29,668 bases of DNA from Paracoccaceae bacterium (GTDB taxonomy: Bacteria; Pseudomonadota; Alphaproteobacteria; Rhodobacterales; Rhodobacteraceae): assembly GCA_021648225.1 (NCBI GenBank), contig JAKITE010000022.1, positions 1 through 29,668 on the forward strand, written 5' to 3'. The translations under genes were made by a program, and so were the position numbers. Of this stretch, positions 7,108-14,982 are shown piece after piece (position 1 is the stretch's first letter; every line of letters begins with the position of its first letter). The notes beneath the pieces are model-generated. The model did not search any database, was not told where the DNA came from, and worked only from the letters and a program-made list of their open reading frames with translations.

Positions 7108-7935
7108 ATGCCTGCCATTCATGATGAATTCCAACTTATGGCAGCCGAGCCGGACCTGAAAACCAAAGCCATCCGCGCCATGGTGAATTCGGCCATTGCC
7201 GAAGGGCGGGTCGGGCTGGCGTTTCAGCCGGTGGTGCGTTCCGGCACAAGGCCGCTAATTGCCTTTCACGAAGGGTTGATCCGTATTCGCAACCGGGAAG
7301 GGCAGACAATTGCCGCCGGTGATTTCATTCCAGCGGTCGAAAATACCTCGCTCGTTCAAGCACTTGACCGGATTGCTTTGCAGAAAACCCTTGATATGTT
7401 GCAGGCTGACCCGCGCCAACGGCTTTCGGTTAATATGTCTCCGAATTCGATAAATGATGCCGAATGGATGGGGATTCTGGAACGCAACACCCGTGATAAC
7501 CCCACAACTGCGGATAGGCTAATTGTTGAAATCACCGAATCCGGCACCATGGATAACCCTGATTCCACGGTTCAGTTCATGGAATTTGTCCATAATATCG
7601 GCTGTAGCTTTGCCATTGATGATTTTGGCGCAGGCAGCACTGCCTTTTCGCATTTTCGCCAGTTCAAATTCGATATGGTCAAAATTGATGGCCAATTCAT
7701 CACCGGCATTGACCAAAACCGCGATAATCAGGTTCTGGTCGAAGCCATGGTTAAAATCTGCCGGCATTTTGATATGTATACGGTGGCTGAATTTATCGAA
7801 ACGGCCGCTGAATCAGCCATGGTTCAACAATTGGGCATTGATGCCATGCAGGGCTATTATTATGGCCGTTCAGCAAAAATGCCGATCTGCTTGAATACTA
7901 ACGGTCAATTGGCACCTTTTGCCCAAAGCTCATGA
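7108..7935 (+). CDS. Stand-alone EAL-domain c-di-GMP phosphodiesterase
   Basis: The 275-residue product is almost entirely one EAL domain that should hydrolyse the second messenger cyclic di-GMP. The signature residues are present: Glu55 in EGL (the EAL motif with Gly for Ala), Asn109 in NMS, Glu141 in EITES, Asp171-Asp172 in DDFGAG, Lys192 in KID, Glu228 in AEF, and Gln248 in QGYYYG. All metal and substrate ligands are kept, so activity is plausible. No GGDEF, receiver or PAS domain and no membrane helix are present, so it is a cytoplasmic single-domain enzyme. ATG 7108 is chosen because GGAGAG lies five bases upstream; an ATG at 7087 would add seven residues. Its stop shares bases with the stop of phaR. 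Confidence 0.93.
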   Translation: MPAIHDEFQLMAAEPDLKTKAIRAMVNSAIAEGRVGLAFQPVVRSGTRPLIAFHEGLIRIRNREGQTIAAGDFIPAVENTSLVQALDRIALQKTLDMLQADPRQRLSVNMSPNSINDAEWMGILERNTRDNPTTADRLIVEITESGTMDNPDSTVQFMEFVHNIGCSFAIDDFGAGSTAFSHFRQFKFDMVKIDGQFITGIDQNRDNQVLVEAMVKICRHFDMYTVAEFIETAAESAMVQQLGIDAMQGYYYGRSAKMPICLNTNGQLAPFAQSS

Positions 7936-8508
7936 TCCACTGGCAAGTTTTGCCAGTTGGGCCTGCATTTCCGCAAGCTGTGCCTTAAGCGCATCCAGTT
8001 CGGAATTTTTTTCAGCCTCAGATTCCGGTGTTTCACGGGGCTTTTGATTGGCGGCAAACGGTGAAAACATTTTCACCGCATTTTCCATCCACTCCATATT
8101 GCCCCGAGTCATGGAATCGAAATTCAACATCAAGGGATTGGCAGAAATTGCCGAATGCACCTGCTCGCGCAATTGATCCTGATTTTGCGAAAAAGACTCC
8201 ATGGATTCTTCCAGATATCCGGGCACAAAACCCTCCAGAGAATCGCCATAAAAGCCGATAAGTTGGCGCAAAAATTTAATTGGCAACAGATTTTGACCCT
8301 TGGATTCTTCTTCAAAAATAATCTGGGTCAACACTGATCGGGTAATATCATCACCGGATTTGGCGTCTTTGACTTCAAAATCCTGACCATCCCGCACCAT
8401 TTGCGCCAAATCGTCCAGCGTCACATAGCTGGATTTTTCGGTATTATAAAGCCGCCGATTCGCGTATTTCTTGATAATAATCGGTTTAACGGAATTCTGC
8501 GTGGCCAT
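7930..8508 (-). CDS. phaR: Polyhydroxyalkanoate synthesis repressor PhaR
   Basis: PhaR senses PHB granules and represses phasin and other PHA genes when no polymer is present. The 192-residue product begins with the conserved DNA-binding and PHB-binding region, IIIKKYANRRLYNTEKSSYV, followed by LDDLAQMVRDG and the ITRSVLTQIIFEEE segment. The middle carries the FYGDSLEGFVPGYLEESM region and the tail ends in a short coiled coil rich in Ala, Gln and Leu. Length and order of segments are normal. GAGG lies eight bases before the ATG. It is divergent from the PhaC-like gene, leaving a 124-base control region, and its stop overlaps that of the EAL gene within TCATGA. Confidence 0.95.
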   Translation of the reverse strand: MATQNSVKPIIIKKYANRRLYNTEKSSYVTLDDLAQMVRDGQDFEVKDAKSGDDITRSVLTQIIFEEESKGQNLLPIKFLRQLIGFYGDSLEGFVPGYLEESMESFSQNQDQLREQVHSAISANPLMLNFDSMTRGNMEWMENAVKMFSPFAANQKPRETPESEAEKNSELDALKAQLAEMQAQLAKLASGS

Positions 8509-8532
8509 GTTTGCGCCTCAAATGTTGGAATA

Positions 8533-8586
8533 GTTGCAGATTACTATTCTTTTTCGCAACTGCAACGCAAATTTCGCATTTGCGAA
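8533..8586. promoter_or_regulatory. Candidate PhaR operator region between phaR and phaC
   Basis: The gap between phaR and the PhaC-like gene holds several symmetric elements: GTTGCAG (8533-8539) opposite CTGCAAC (8560-8566); CTGC-AAC-GCAA (8560-8570); CGCAAAT (8566-8572) opposite ATTTGCG (8578-8584); and TTCGCA-TT-TGCGAA (8573-8586). PhaR proteins of alphaproteobacteria are reported to prefer TGC/GCA-rich symmetric sites, which fits. Binding here is inference. The same CTGCAAYGCAA word recurs upstream of phaA. Confidence 0.55.
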
Positions 8587-8632
8587 GCCAGACCATGTGT
8601 TAAACAGGCAAAAACATTCTAGGGCCTGCCAA

Positions 8633-9823
8633 ATGAAAGTCGAAACCAGTTTTGAAAAACGGCACGGCCTGCCCAGCCCGCTGGCGTTTCATTTAGGCGC
8701 AACACTTATAAATATGCAGCAAGAAATGCTTGCGGCCCATGCCGCTGATCCGGTGGCTGCATTCAAAAGCAATCTTGAAAAAATGCGTGAAATTCTTGAT
8801 GCACTAAAGACATGGCAACAGCACCCCTTTCACCGCCAAAATTCCGACCCACCTGTGGTTTGGCAATCCGGTAGCTCTCGGTTGTTGGATTATGGGGGGG
8901 CGTCGAAAACCATCCCTGCCCCGCCGGTTCTGGTGATCCCTTCGTTGGTTAATAAACCTTATATTCTTGATTTATCACCAGAAAACTCACTGATGCAGAT
9001 GCTGGCTGCAACTGGGCTGCGGCCCTATTTACTGGATTGGGGCACGCCAGAAATGGCGGAATCCGAGTTTGACCTTAACGATTATATCCAGTTACGCGCC
9101 ATGCCTGCGCTGAATGAAATTCATCAAATTTCAGGGGTGAAAACAGGCGTTCTGGGGTATTGCATGGGCGGAACAATCGCAGCCTCGATGTCTTTATTAT
9201 CAAATAAAATCAATGCATTGGCAACTATTGGCGCACCGTGGGATTTTTCAAATCCAACCGGAAACCGGCTTTTGTTGCAACAAATTGCTAACGCAGATAA
9301 TGGCCAAAACCTGCGAACCCTGATCCAAAACCTATCCCAGGCTTTTGGCAATCTGCCTTTTGTTTTTTTGCAATCCCTGTTTGCAGCAATTAACCCCAAC
9401 CAGTTTCAATCCAAATTTCTGCGGTTTAACCAAATGGACCCGCTGTCAAACACCGCCCAACAATTTGTTGCTATTGAAGATTGGTTAAATGACGGCCTGC
9501 CCCTGACAGGGCCAGCGGCCGATGGTCTTTTGGTGAAGTGGCATATTCAAAACCAGATCATGAACGGGAAATGGCGTATCAATGATACCCGAATTGACGC
9601 CAAAAAAATCACTATTCCCGGCATGTTTGCCTGTGGAAAGTCTGACACAATCGCCCCGCCAGAGGCGACGCTGGCCTTGCCAGAACAAGTCAGAAACGCC
9701 GCCCTTATTCAGCCCGATACCGGCCATGTAGGCATGATTGTCGGTTCTAAATCCCGGGAACAGGTGATTTTGCCAATTGCAAATTTTTTGCTGAAACATG
9801 CAGATATGCCACCAATAAACTAA
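8633..9823 (+). CDS. phaC: Short PhaC-like polyhydroxyalkanoate synthase
   Basis: The 396-residue product is an alpha/beta-hydrolase-fold protein of the PHA synthase group, which polymerises hydroxyacyl-CoA into storage polyester. The lipase box is GYCMGG with nucleophile Cys177, the position where true lipases have Ser. Asp338 (GKSDTIAPPEAT) and His365 (TGHVGMIVG) complete the triad. The APP after the Asp region is reminiscent of class III PhaC. It is much shorter than class I PhaC (about 560-600 residues) because the long N-terminal domain is missing, and no phaE is visible. Context with phaR, phaA and phaB supports the role. ATG 8633 has AGGG eight bases upstream; an upstream frame to 8534 falls in the control region. 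An intracellular depolymerase with a Cys nucleophile is the main alternative. Confidence 0.8.
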   Translation: MKVETSFEKRHGLPSPLAFHLGATLINMQQEMLAAHAADPVAAFKSNLEKMREILDALKTWQQHPFHRQNSDPPVVWQSGSSRLLDYGGASKTIPAPPVLVIPSLVNKPYILDLSPENSLMQMLAATGLRPYLLDWGTPEMAESEFDLNDYIQLRAMPALNEIHQISGVKTGVLGYCMGGTIAASMSLLSNKINALATIGAPWDFSNPTGNRLLLQQIANADNGQNLRTLIQNLSQAFGNLPFVFLQSLFAAINPNQFQSKFLRFNQMDPLSNTAQQFVAIEDWLNDGLPLTGPAADGLLVKWHIQNQIMNGKWRINDTRIDAKKITIPGMFACGKSDTIAPPEATLALPEQVRNAALIQPDTGHVGMIVGSKSREQVILPIANFLLKHADMPPIN

Positions 9824-9853
9824 TTGATGACTTTTGAAAATTTCCGATTTACG

Positions 9854-9864
9854 CTGCAATGCAA
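9854..9864 (+). promoter_or_regulatory. CTGCAATGCAA motif upstream of phaA
   Basis: CTGC-AAT-GCAA lies 30 bases before the phaA start. It differs by one base from CTGC-AAC-GCAA in the phaR-phaC gap and contains the symmetric core TGCAATGCA. A shared PhaR operator is a reasonable inference; the 71-base gap holds no other clear signal besides the ribosome binding site AAGGA. Confidence 0.5.
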
Positions 9865-9894
9865 CATAATCCGAATCATTCAAGGAACCCCCGT

Positions 9895-11070
9895 ATGACC
9901 AATATTGTGATTGCCTCGGCTGCCCGAACCCCTGTTGGCAGTTTTCTCGGAGCGTTCAAAAACACACCCGCGCATGATCTGGGCGCGGCTGCAATTCGCG
10001 CGGTTGTTGAACGCGCCGGAATTGACCCATCAGAGGTTTTCGAAACCATTCTTGGTCAGGTTTTAACCGCAGGTCAGGGCCAGAACCCGGCCCGCCAGGC
10101 CCATATTAATGCAGGCCTCTCAAAACAAGCATCAGCATGGAGCATTAATCAGGTTTGCGGTTCGGGCTTGCGGACCGTTGCGCTAGGTGCCCAACAAATC
10201 ATGCTTGGGGATGCGGAAATTATCGTTGCTGGCGGTCAGGAAAGCATGAGCCTGTCGCCCCATGTGGCGCATCTGCGCGCTGGTCAGAAAATGGGAGATA
10301 TGCAGTTTATCGATTCGATGATTCGTGATGGATTATGGGACGCTTTTAACGGCTATCACATGGGAACCACCGCTGAAAACGTGGCTGAGCAGTGGGAAAT
10401 CAGCCGCGAAATGCAGGATATTTTTGCAGTAAATTCACAAAACAAAGCCGAAGCAGCACAAAACGCCGGTAAATTTGCCGACGAAATCGCTGCATTTACC
10501 GTTAAAAACCGTCGCGGTGATATAGTTGTTGATGCGGATGAATATATTCGCCACAGCGCAACCATTGAAAGCATGCAAAAGCTCCGACCCGCATTTGCCA
10601 AGGACGGCACCGTGACCGCCGCCAATGCATCAGGGCTGAATGACGGCGCGGCCATGACCTTGTTGATGAGCGCAAAAAATGCCGAGAAACGCGGAATCAC
10701 ACCTATGGCGCGGATTGTTTCGCATGCGACCGTGGGGCTTGACCCGTCAATCATGGGGGTCGGGCCGATTTTTGCATCCCGAAAAGCACTGGAAAAAGCC
10801 GGTTGGAAGGCCTCGGACCTCGATTTGGTTGAAGCAAACGAGGCCTTTGCCGCGCAGGCCTGTGCGGTGAACAAAGATATGGGCTGGGACCCTGAAATTG
10901 TTAACGTGAATGGCGGCGCCATTGCCATTGGCCACCCGATCGGCGCGTCCGGTGCCCGAATTTTGAATACCTTATTGTTTGAAATGCAGCGGCGCAACGC
11001 CAAAAAAGGTCTGGCAACATTGTGTATCGGCGGCGGTATGGGCGTTGCGATGTGCGTTGCCCGCGACTGA
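9895..11070 (+). CDS. phaA: Acetyl-CoA acetyltransferase (beta-ketothiolase)
   Basis: PhaA condenses two acetyl-CoA to acetoacetyl-CoA, the first step of PHB synthesis; the reverse reaction serves ketone-body and fatty-acid breakdown. The 391-residue product has all thiolase landmarks: nucleophile Cys88 in NQVCGSGLRTV, His347 in GHPIGASGAR and the second catalytic Cys377 in LCIGGGMG, at positions almost identical to the Zoogloea biosynthetic thiolase. AAGGA lies upstream of ATG 9895; 12 further in-frame codons upstream are not family-like. It is followed by phaB after 21 bases, so the two are an operon. The PhaC-like gene lies 71 bases upstream in the same direction and may be co-transcribed. 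Confidence 0.96.
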   Translation: MTNIVIASAARTPVGSFLGAFKNTPAHDLGAAAIRAVVERAGIDPSEVFETILGQVLTAGQGQNPARQAHINAGLSKQASAWSINQVCGSGLRTVALGAQQIMLGDAEIIVAGGQESMSLSPHVAHLRAGQKMGDMQFIDSMIRDGLWDAFNGYHMGTTAENVAEQWEISREMQDIFAVNSQNKAEAAQNAGKFADEIAAFTVKNRRGDIVVDADEYIRHSATIESMQKLRPAFAKDGTVTAANASGLNDGAAMTLLMSAKNAEKRGITPMARIVSHATVGLDPSIMGVGPIFASRKALEKAGWKASDLDLVEANEAFAAQACAVNKDMGWDPEIVNVNGGAIAIGHPIGASGARILNTLLFEMQRRNAKKGLATLCIGGGMGVAMCVARD

Positions 11071-11091
11071 ATTTAGAAAAAGGAAAAAATT

Positions 11092-11817
11092 ATGACAAGA
11101 ATAGCATTGGTAACCGGCGGAACCCGTGGCATTGGCGCGGCGATTTCGATCGCACTAAAAAACGCCGGTTATTCCGTGGCAGCCAGCTATGCCGGCAATG
11201 TCGAAGCGGCTGAAAAGTTCACTGCAAAAACCGGCATTCCGGCCTATAAATGGTCGGTGGCAGATTATGATGCTTGCGCGGCTGGCATTGCACAGGTTGA
11301 ATCAGATCTGGGGCCGATTGAGGTTTTGGTCAATAATGCCGGCATTACCCGCGACGGCATGTTCCATAAAATGACCCGCGAGGCTTGGAACGAGGTGATC
11401 GACACCAATCTGAACGGCGTTTTTAACATGACCCACCCAATTTGGCCGGGCATGCGCGCCCGTAAATTTGGCCGTGTTATTAATATTTCGTCAATTAATG
11501 GCCAAAAAGGCCAGATGGGCCAGACAAATTATTCGGCCTCCAAGGCTGGCGATCTGGGCCTGACCAAAGCATTGGCGCAAGAGGGCGCGTTTGTCGGCAT
11601 TACCGTTAATGCGGTTTGCCCCGGTTACATCGGCACGGAAATGGTGCGTGCCATTCCAGAAAAAGTCTTGAACGAGCGGATTATCCCGCAAATTCCGGTT
11701 GGCCGACTGGGAGAACCCGAAGAAATTGCGCGCTGCGTGGTGTTTTTGGCCTCTGATGACGCGGGCTTTATCACCGGATCAACCATTTCGGCAAATGGCG
11801 GGCAGTTTTTCGTTTAA
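11092..11817 (+). CDS. phaB: Acetoacetyl-CoA reductase (NADPH)
   Basis: PhaB reduces acetoacetyl-CoA to (R)-3-hydroxybutyryl-CoA, the monomer for PHB. The 241-residue product is a classical short-chain dehydrogenase: cofactor loop VTGGTRGIG (residues 8-16), NNAG motif at 81-84, catalytic Ser134 in NISS, Tyr147 and Lys151 in YSASK, and the PG loop in VCPGYIGTEM. Length matches PhaB (about 240 to 246). The FabG reductases of fatty-acid synthesis are close relatives, but the position directly after phaA and the high similarity of GQKGQMGQTNYSASKAG to PhaB favour this call. AAAGGA precedes the ATG. A terminator-like hairpin follows the gene. Confidence 0.94.
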   Translation: MTRIALVTGGTRGIGAAISIALKNAGYSVAASYAGNVEAAEKFTAKTGIPAYKWSVADYDACAAGIAQVESDLGPIEVLVNNAGITRDGMFHKMTREAWNEVIDTNLNGVFNMTHPIWPGMRARKFGRVINISSINGQKGQMGQTNYSASKAGDLGLTKALAQEGAFVGITVNAVCPGYIGTEMVRAIPEKVLNERIIPQIPVGRLGEPEEIARCVVFLASDDAGFITGSTISANGGQFFV

Positions 11818-11839
11818 CAAATAACGCACGGGCTTTCTG

Positions 11840-11873
11840 AATAGGCACAGCAAAAATGTTGTGTCTATTTTTT
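11840..11873 (+). terminator. Intrinsic terminator after phaB
   Basis: AATAGGCACA (11840-11849) pairs with TGTGTCTATT (11860-11869) with one mismatch around a ten-base loop, and the 3' arm runs into six T (11868-11873). It lies 23 bases after the phaB stop and would end the pha transcript. Confidence 0.75.
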
Positions 11874-11941
11874 GCATTGTGAAAATGTTTTCGCTAAGTA
11901 GGGTCAATATTCATTATCCCTTGGTATGACAGGTAAACAGA

Positions 11942-12694
11942 TTGAAAATAGGCATTATTGAAACCGGTAAACCATCAGAAACGCTTGCCGCTGAATTTGG
12001 CAGCTATCCGGATATGTTTGCATCCTTGATCGGAAAATCTATGCCCTATGCAAGGTTTTTCACCAAAAGTGTTGTTTCAGGTGAAACCCTTGGCAGCCCC
12101 GACGCGGCGGATGGCTGGCTGATTACCGGATCAAGGCACGGCGCTTATGATGATGTTATATGGATCGAGCCGCTTGAAATATTTATCCATCAGTGCTTTG
12201 GCGATAAAATTCCACTTGTTGGCGTATGCTTTGGCCACCAGATTATCGCTCAAGCGATGGGTGGAAAAGTGCATAAATCGAACAAAGGATGGGGGGTTGG
12301 TCCGCAAAAATACTCCGTTTCAAACAAGCCAGACTGGATGCAAGACCTGACATCCGAGTATTGCTCACATGCCATTCATCAAGACCAAATTCAGCAACTG
12401 CCCGCAAGTGCAACGGTTTTTTCCAGCTCTGATTTTTGTAATTATGCTGCAATGCTATACGGAGACACCGATTTCCCCGATGCATTAACGGTGCAATCCC
12501 ACCCGGAAATATCTGCGGATTTTTTGCAGCAAATCAGCAAAGAGCGACTATCAAAAATCGTGCCTGCGGATGTTCTGGCCGCCGGATTGGCGCGGATTGG
12601 CACACCGGTCAATGATGCAGAATGGGGCAAGATTTTCGCACAATATTTTCAACGCATGACAAAAGCACGCGCTGAAAAAATGTCGGCCAGCTAA
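11942..12694 (+). CDS. Class I glutamine amidotransferase-like protein
   Basis: The 250-residue product has a single GATase1 domain. The nucleophile elbow GVCFGHQ holds Cys96, and His187 and Glu189 in SHPEIS complete the triad, so glutamine hydrolysis is likely. It is not fused to a synthetase, unlike GuaA. It resembles the YfeJ/GuaA-like stand-alone proteins and, more loosely, gamma-glutamyl hydrolases; the acceptor substrate is unknown. The start is TTG at 11942: it gives the family-typical beginning MKIGIIETG, and AGG lies about eight bases upstream. The stop shares bases with that of the convergent DUF465 gene (CTAA, 12691-12694). It is separated from phaB by a terminator, so it is a separate transcript. 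Confidence 0.88.
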   Translation: MKIGIIETGKPSETLAAEFGSYPDMFASLIGKSMPYARFFTKSVVSGETLGSPDAADGWLITGSRHGAYDDVIWIEPLEIFIHQCFGDKIPLVGVCFGHQIIAQAMGGKVHKSNKGWGVGPQKYSVSNKPDWMQDLTSEYCSHAIHQDQIQQLPASATVFSSSDFCNYAAMLYGDTDFPDALTVQSHPEISADFLQQISKERLSKIVPADVLAAGLARIGTPVNDAEWGKIFAQYFQRMTKARAEKMSAS

Positions 12695-12861
12695 ACCTGT
12701 GACGACACCCGCACAATTTCCTCTTTTAACCGGAGCTTTTCCCGTTTCAATTCGCCAATTTCAAGATCATCAATTCCCGGTCTGCGTTGGTCGGCTTCGA
12801 TTTGTTGGGCCAGATTTGCGTGTTTTTTTTGCAGTTCATTCAAACGGGAATTTAGGTTCAT
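12691..12861 (-). CDS. DUF465 (YdcH-like) small coiled-coil protein
   Basis: This 56-residue gene is below common ORF cut-offs. The product starts MNLNSRLNELQKKH and continues with LAQQIEADQRRPGIDD and ELKREKLRLKEEI, which is the pattern of DUF465/YdcH proteins: two short amphipathic helices around a PGIDD-like turn. The family is widespread in proteobacteria and its function is unknown to me. AAGGA lies seven bases before ATG 12861. The stop TAG overlaps the stop of the convergent amidotransferase gene. It follows the TrmN6-like gene by 84 bases in the same direction and could be the last gene of that transcript. Confidence 0.87.
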   Translation of the reverse strand: MNLNSRLNELQKKHANLAQQIEADQRRPGIDDLEIGELKREKLRLKEEIVRVSSQV

Positions 12862-12945
12862 GGGGCGTTCCTTTTGTTGGGTTCACTCTATAGAAAATAT
12901 CTCACCACAATAATTTCAACCTGTCACGCTTATTTTAGGCAAAAA

Positions 12946-13710
12946 TTAGCCGAGCCGAAGCGCCGCGCCCTGCCGCAATATCGCTGCGGTCAGTGGTGAA
13001 TACCCGTCATCCGCATCGCCGTGGTGCGCGCCGGTATGCACAATCAGCGGGGCCAGCAAATTCATCGGCCCAAGCGCGCCTTTTTTAACCTGGAAAATCA
13101 CCCTGCGCGCCGGATTTCCAACCCTAGATGCAATCGGTAACACCTTAATATCGCCAGCTTTATTTCCAACAGCAAGAAAAATATCCTGCAAAGAATCTAC
13201 CCGGTGAACCATGGTTAAAACACCGCCGGGCTTTAACCTTTTTATCGCAGCATTAACCCAGTTTGCGGTAGTTTTCGGCCCTGCCATATGGGCCAGAACC
13301 TTGCCTGAATCCGCCGGTGCAGTATGGGAATATTCGCTGAAAAACGGTGGATTCGCGATCACATGATCAAAATTTTTCATACGTAAAATTTTAGGCATCT
13401 CGACTAAGTCGCCTTCAAAAACCTCAACAGCCAACCCGTTTTCGCAAAAATTCCGTTTTGCCAGCTCCAGATATTCAGTCTGGATTTCCAACCCGACGGC
13501 ATCCAGACCCGAAACCCGCTGACAAAGGCAGCCCAAAGCAACCCCGGCGCCGCAGCCCAGTTCCAATACCGACTGGCCAGCCACAGCTGGCACGGCTGCT
13601 GCCAGATATACCGAATCTGTGGCGGCCCTATACCCTTGTTTTGGTTGCCAGAATTTCAACTTCCCATCAAAGAACCCATCCTGGCTCAGGTCTTTTTGCA
13701 AAAAACTCAT
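12946..13710 (-). CDS. TrmN6-like tRNA1(Val) adenine-N6 methyltransferase
   Basis: The 254-residue product is a class I SAM-dependent methyltransferase. The SAM-binding motif LELGCGAG lies at residues 49-56 and the adenine-N6 catalytic motif NPPFF at 120-124. The N-terminal segment with YRAATDSVYLAA, the family's RFxxDxxLLA-type motif, matches COG4123 (TrmN6/YfiC), which methylates A37 of tRNA1(Val). The exact substrate is inferred from the family. Its ATG overlaps the stop of the DUF2007 gene by ATGA (13710-13707), so translation is probably coupled; no clear ribosome binding site is seen. Confidence 0.87.
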   Translation of the reverse strand: MSFLQKDLSQDGFFDGKLKFWQPKQGYRAATDSVYLAAAVPAVAGQSVLELGCGAGVALGCLCQRVSGLDAVGLEIQTEYLELAKRNFCENGLAVEVFEGDLVEMPKILRMKNFDHVIANPPFFSEYSHTAPADSGKVLAHMAGPKTTANWVNAAIKRLKPGGVLTMVHRVDSLQDIFLAVGNKAGDIKVLPIASRVGNPARRVIFQVKKGALGPMNLLAPLIVHTGAHHGDADDGYSPLTAAILRQGAALRLG

Positions 13711-13928
13711 GCGGACAGGCCGGTTTCGATATCATTGTCTTTTAATATCGCATTGGCCCGAAAAGTATCCTGGTCTGCCACCATCATTCGGGTTGGAATC
13801 GCGCCGGTCGAGCCTTCCATAATTGACATATTTTGATCCAGAATAAAAAACGCCACGCCCTCGCCTTTTAGCATGGCGCTGGCAAAAGCGATCAAAGTCG
13901 GGTCATTGGTGCGCAATATCTCTTTCAT
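13707..13928 (-). CDS. DUF2007 domain protein
   Basis: The 73-residue product begins MKEILRTNDPTLIAFASAML and fits DUF2007, a small ferredoxin-like alpha/beta domain related to signal-transducing PII-type or ACT-like folds. The pattern is a start strand (KEILRTND), a helix (AFASAMLKGEG), a FFILDQ strand and an N-terminal-proximal helix ending in A-L-K-D. The function is unknown. It shares an ATGA overlap with the downstream methyltransferase, a pairing that I recall as common in Rhodobacterales. It diverges from the polyprenyl synthase gene across 62 bases. Confidence 0.85.
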   Translation of the reverse strand: MKEILRTNDPTLIAFASAMLKGEGVAFFILDQNMSIMEGSTGAIPTRMMVADQDTFRANAILKDNDIETGLSA

Positions 13929-13990
13929 TCCAGCAGATTATCGGGCAAATAATGCAGCGTCGAGCAATGATATTGATTTTGGGGCAGATA

Positions 13991-14980
13991 ATGGCAAAAA
14001 CCGGACCATTTGAACAGTTACAGGCCGAACTGGCGTCAGAAATGGCGGCTGTGAACACATTGATCCGCACCCGCATGGTCAGCGAACACGCGCCGCGTAT
14101 TCCCGAGGTGACCGCCCATCTGGTCGAGGCCGGGGGCAAGCGTCTGCGGCCTTTGTTAACCTTGGCGGCGGCGAAAATTTGCGGATATCAGGGCACGGAT
14201 GACGTAAAACTTGCAGCAACGGTAGAATTTATTCACACCGCCACATTGCTGCATGACGACGTGGTTGACGAAAGCAACCAGCGGCGCGGACGCCCGACCG
14301 CAAACCTGCTTTGGGATAATAAATCAAGCGTTTTGGTGGGTGATTACCTGTTTTCACGGTCTTTCCAGCTGATGGTCGAAACCGGCAGTTTACGGGTGCT
14401 TGATATTCTAGCGAACGCGTCAGCGGTGATTGCCGAGGGCGAGGTGCTGCAGCTTAGCGTTGCCCAGAATCTTGCGACATCCGAGGCGACATATTTTCAG
14501 GTTATTCGCGGCAAAACCGCTGCGCTTTTTGCTGCGGCCACCGAAGTAGGCGCGGTGATTGCCAATGCGCCCGAATCCCATGTCGATGCTTTGCGTGATT
14601 ATGGCGACGCGCTGGGCATAAGTTTTCAAATCGTTGACGACCTGCTGGACTATGGCGGGGCCAGTGCCTCATTGGGTAAAAACACCGGTGATGATTTTCG
14701 CGAACGCAAGCTGACTTTACCGGTGATTCTGGCAGTTGCAAAAGCCGATGCTGAGGAGCGGGATTTTTGGGTCAGGACCATCGAAAAAGGCAATCAGAAT
14801 GATGGTGACCTTAGCCATGCCATGGCAATTTTACAAAAACATGACTGTCTGGAAATGACCAAATCCAAAGCACTGGCATGGGCTGGAAAAGCAAAATCCG
14901 CGCTTGCGCCTCTGCCTGAAAGCCCGCTTAAAACCACGTTGGCAGCGCTGGCAGATTTTGTGGTTTCACGTATAGTTTAA
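13991..14980 (+). CDS. ispB: Polyprenyl (octa/decaprenyl) diphosphate synthase
   Basis: This trans-prenyltransferase extends farnesyl diphosphate with isopentenyl units to make the ubiquinone side chain. The 329-residue product has GGKRLRP near residue 48-54, the first aspartate-rich motif DDVVD at 89-93, and the second DDLLD at 216-220. Two small residues before the first motif (Ala84 and Thr85 in HTATLLHDD) fit long-chain synthases. Alphaproteobacteria mostly make ubiquinone-10, so decaprenyl may be the true product; the length cannot be read from sequence. ATG 13991 is chosen because GGGG lies a few bases upstream; the frame extends 13 codons further to 13952. It converges on ispE with two bases between the stops. 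Confidence 0.92.
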   Translation: MAKTGPFEQLQAELASEMAAVNTLIRTRMVSEHAPRIPEVTAHLVEAGGKRLRPLLTLAAAKICGYQGTDDVKLAATVEFIHTATLLHDDVVDESNQRRGRPTANLLWDNKSSVLVGDYLFSRSFQLMVETGSLRVLDILANASAVIAEGEVLQLSVAQNLATSEATYFQVIRGKTAALFAAATEVGAVIANAPESHVDALRDYGDALGISFQIVDDLLDYGGASASLGKNTGDDFRERKLTLPVILAVAKADAEERDFWVRTIEKGNQNDGDLSHAMAILQKHDCLEMTKSKALAWAGKAKSALAPLPESPLKTTLAALADFVVSRIV

Positions 14981-14982
14981 CA

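Noticed and set aside
10356..11003. Minus-strand frame of 215 residues opposite phaA
   Set aside because: It is a shadow of the thiolase coding sequence, rich in Ala, Ser and Cys with no family match.
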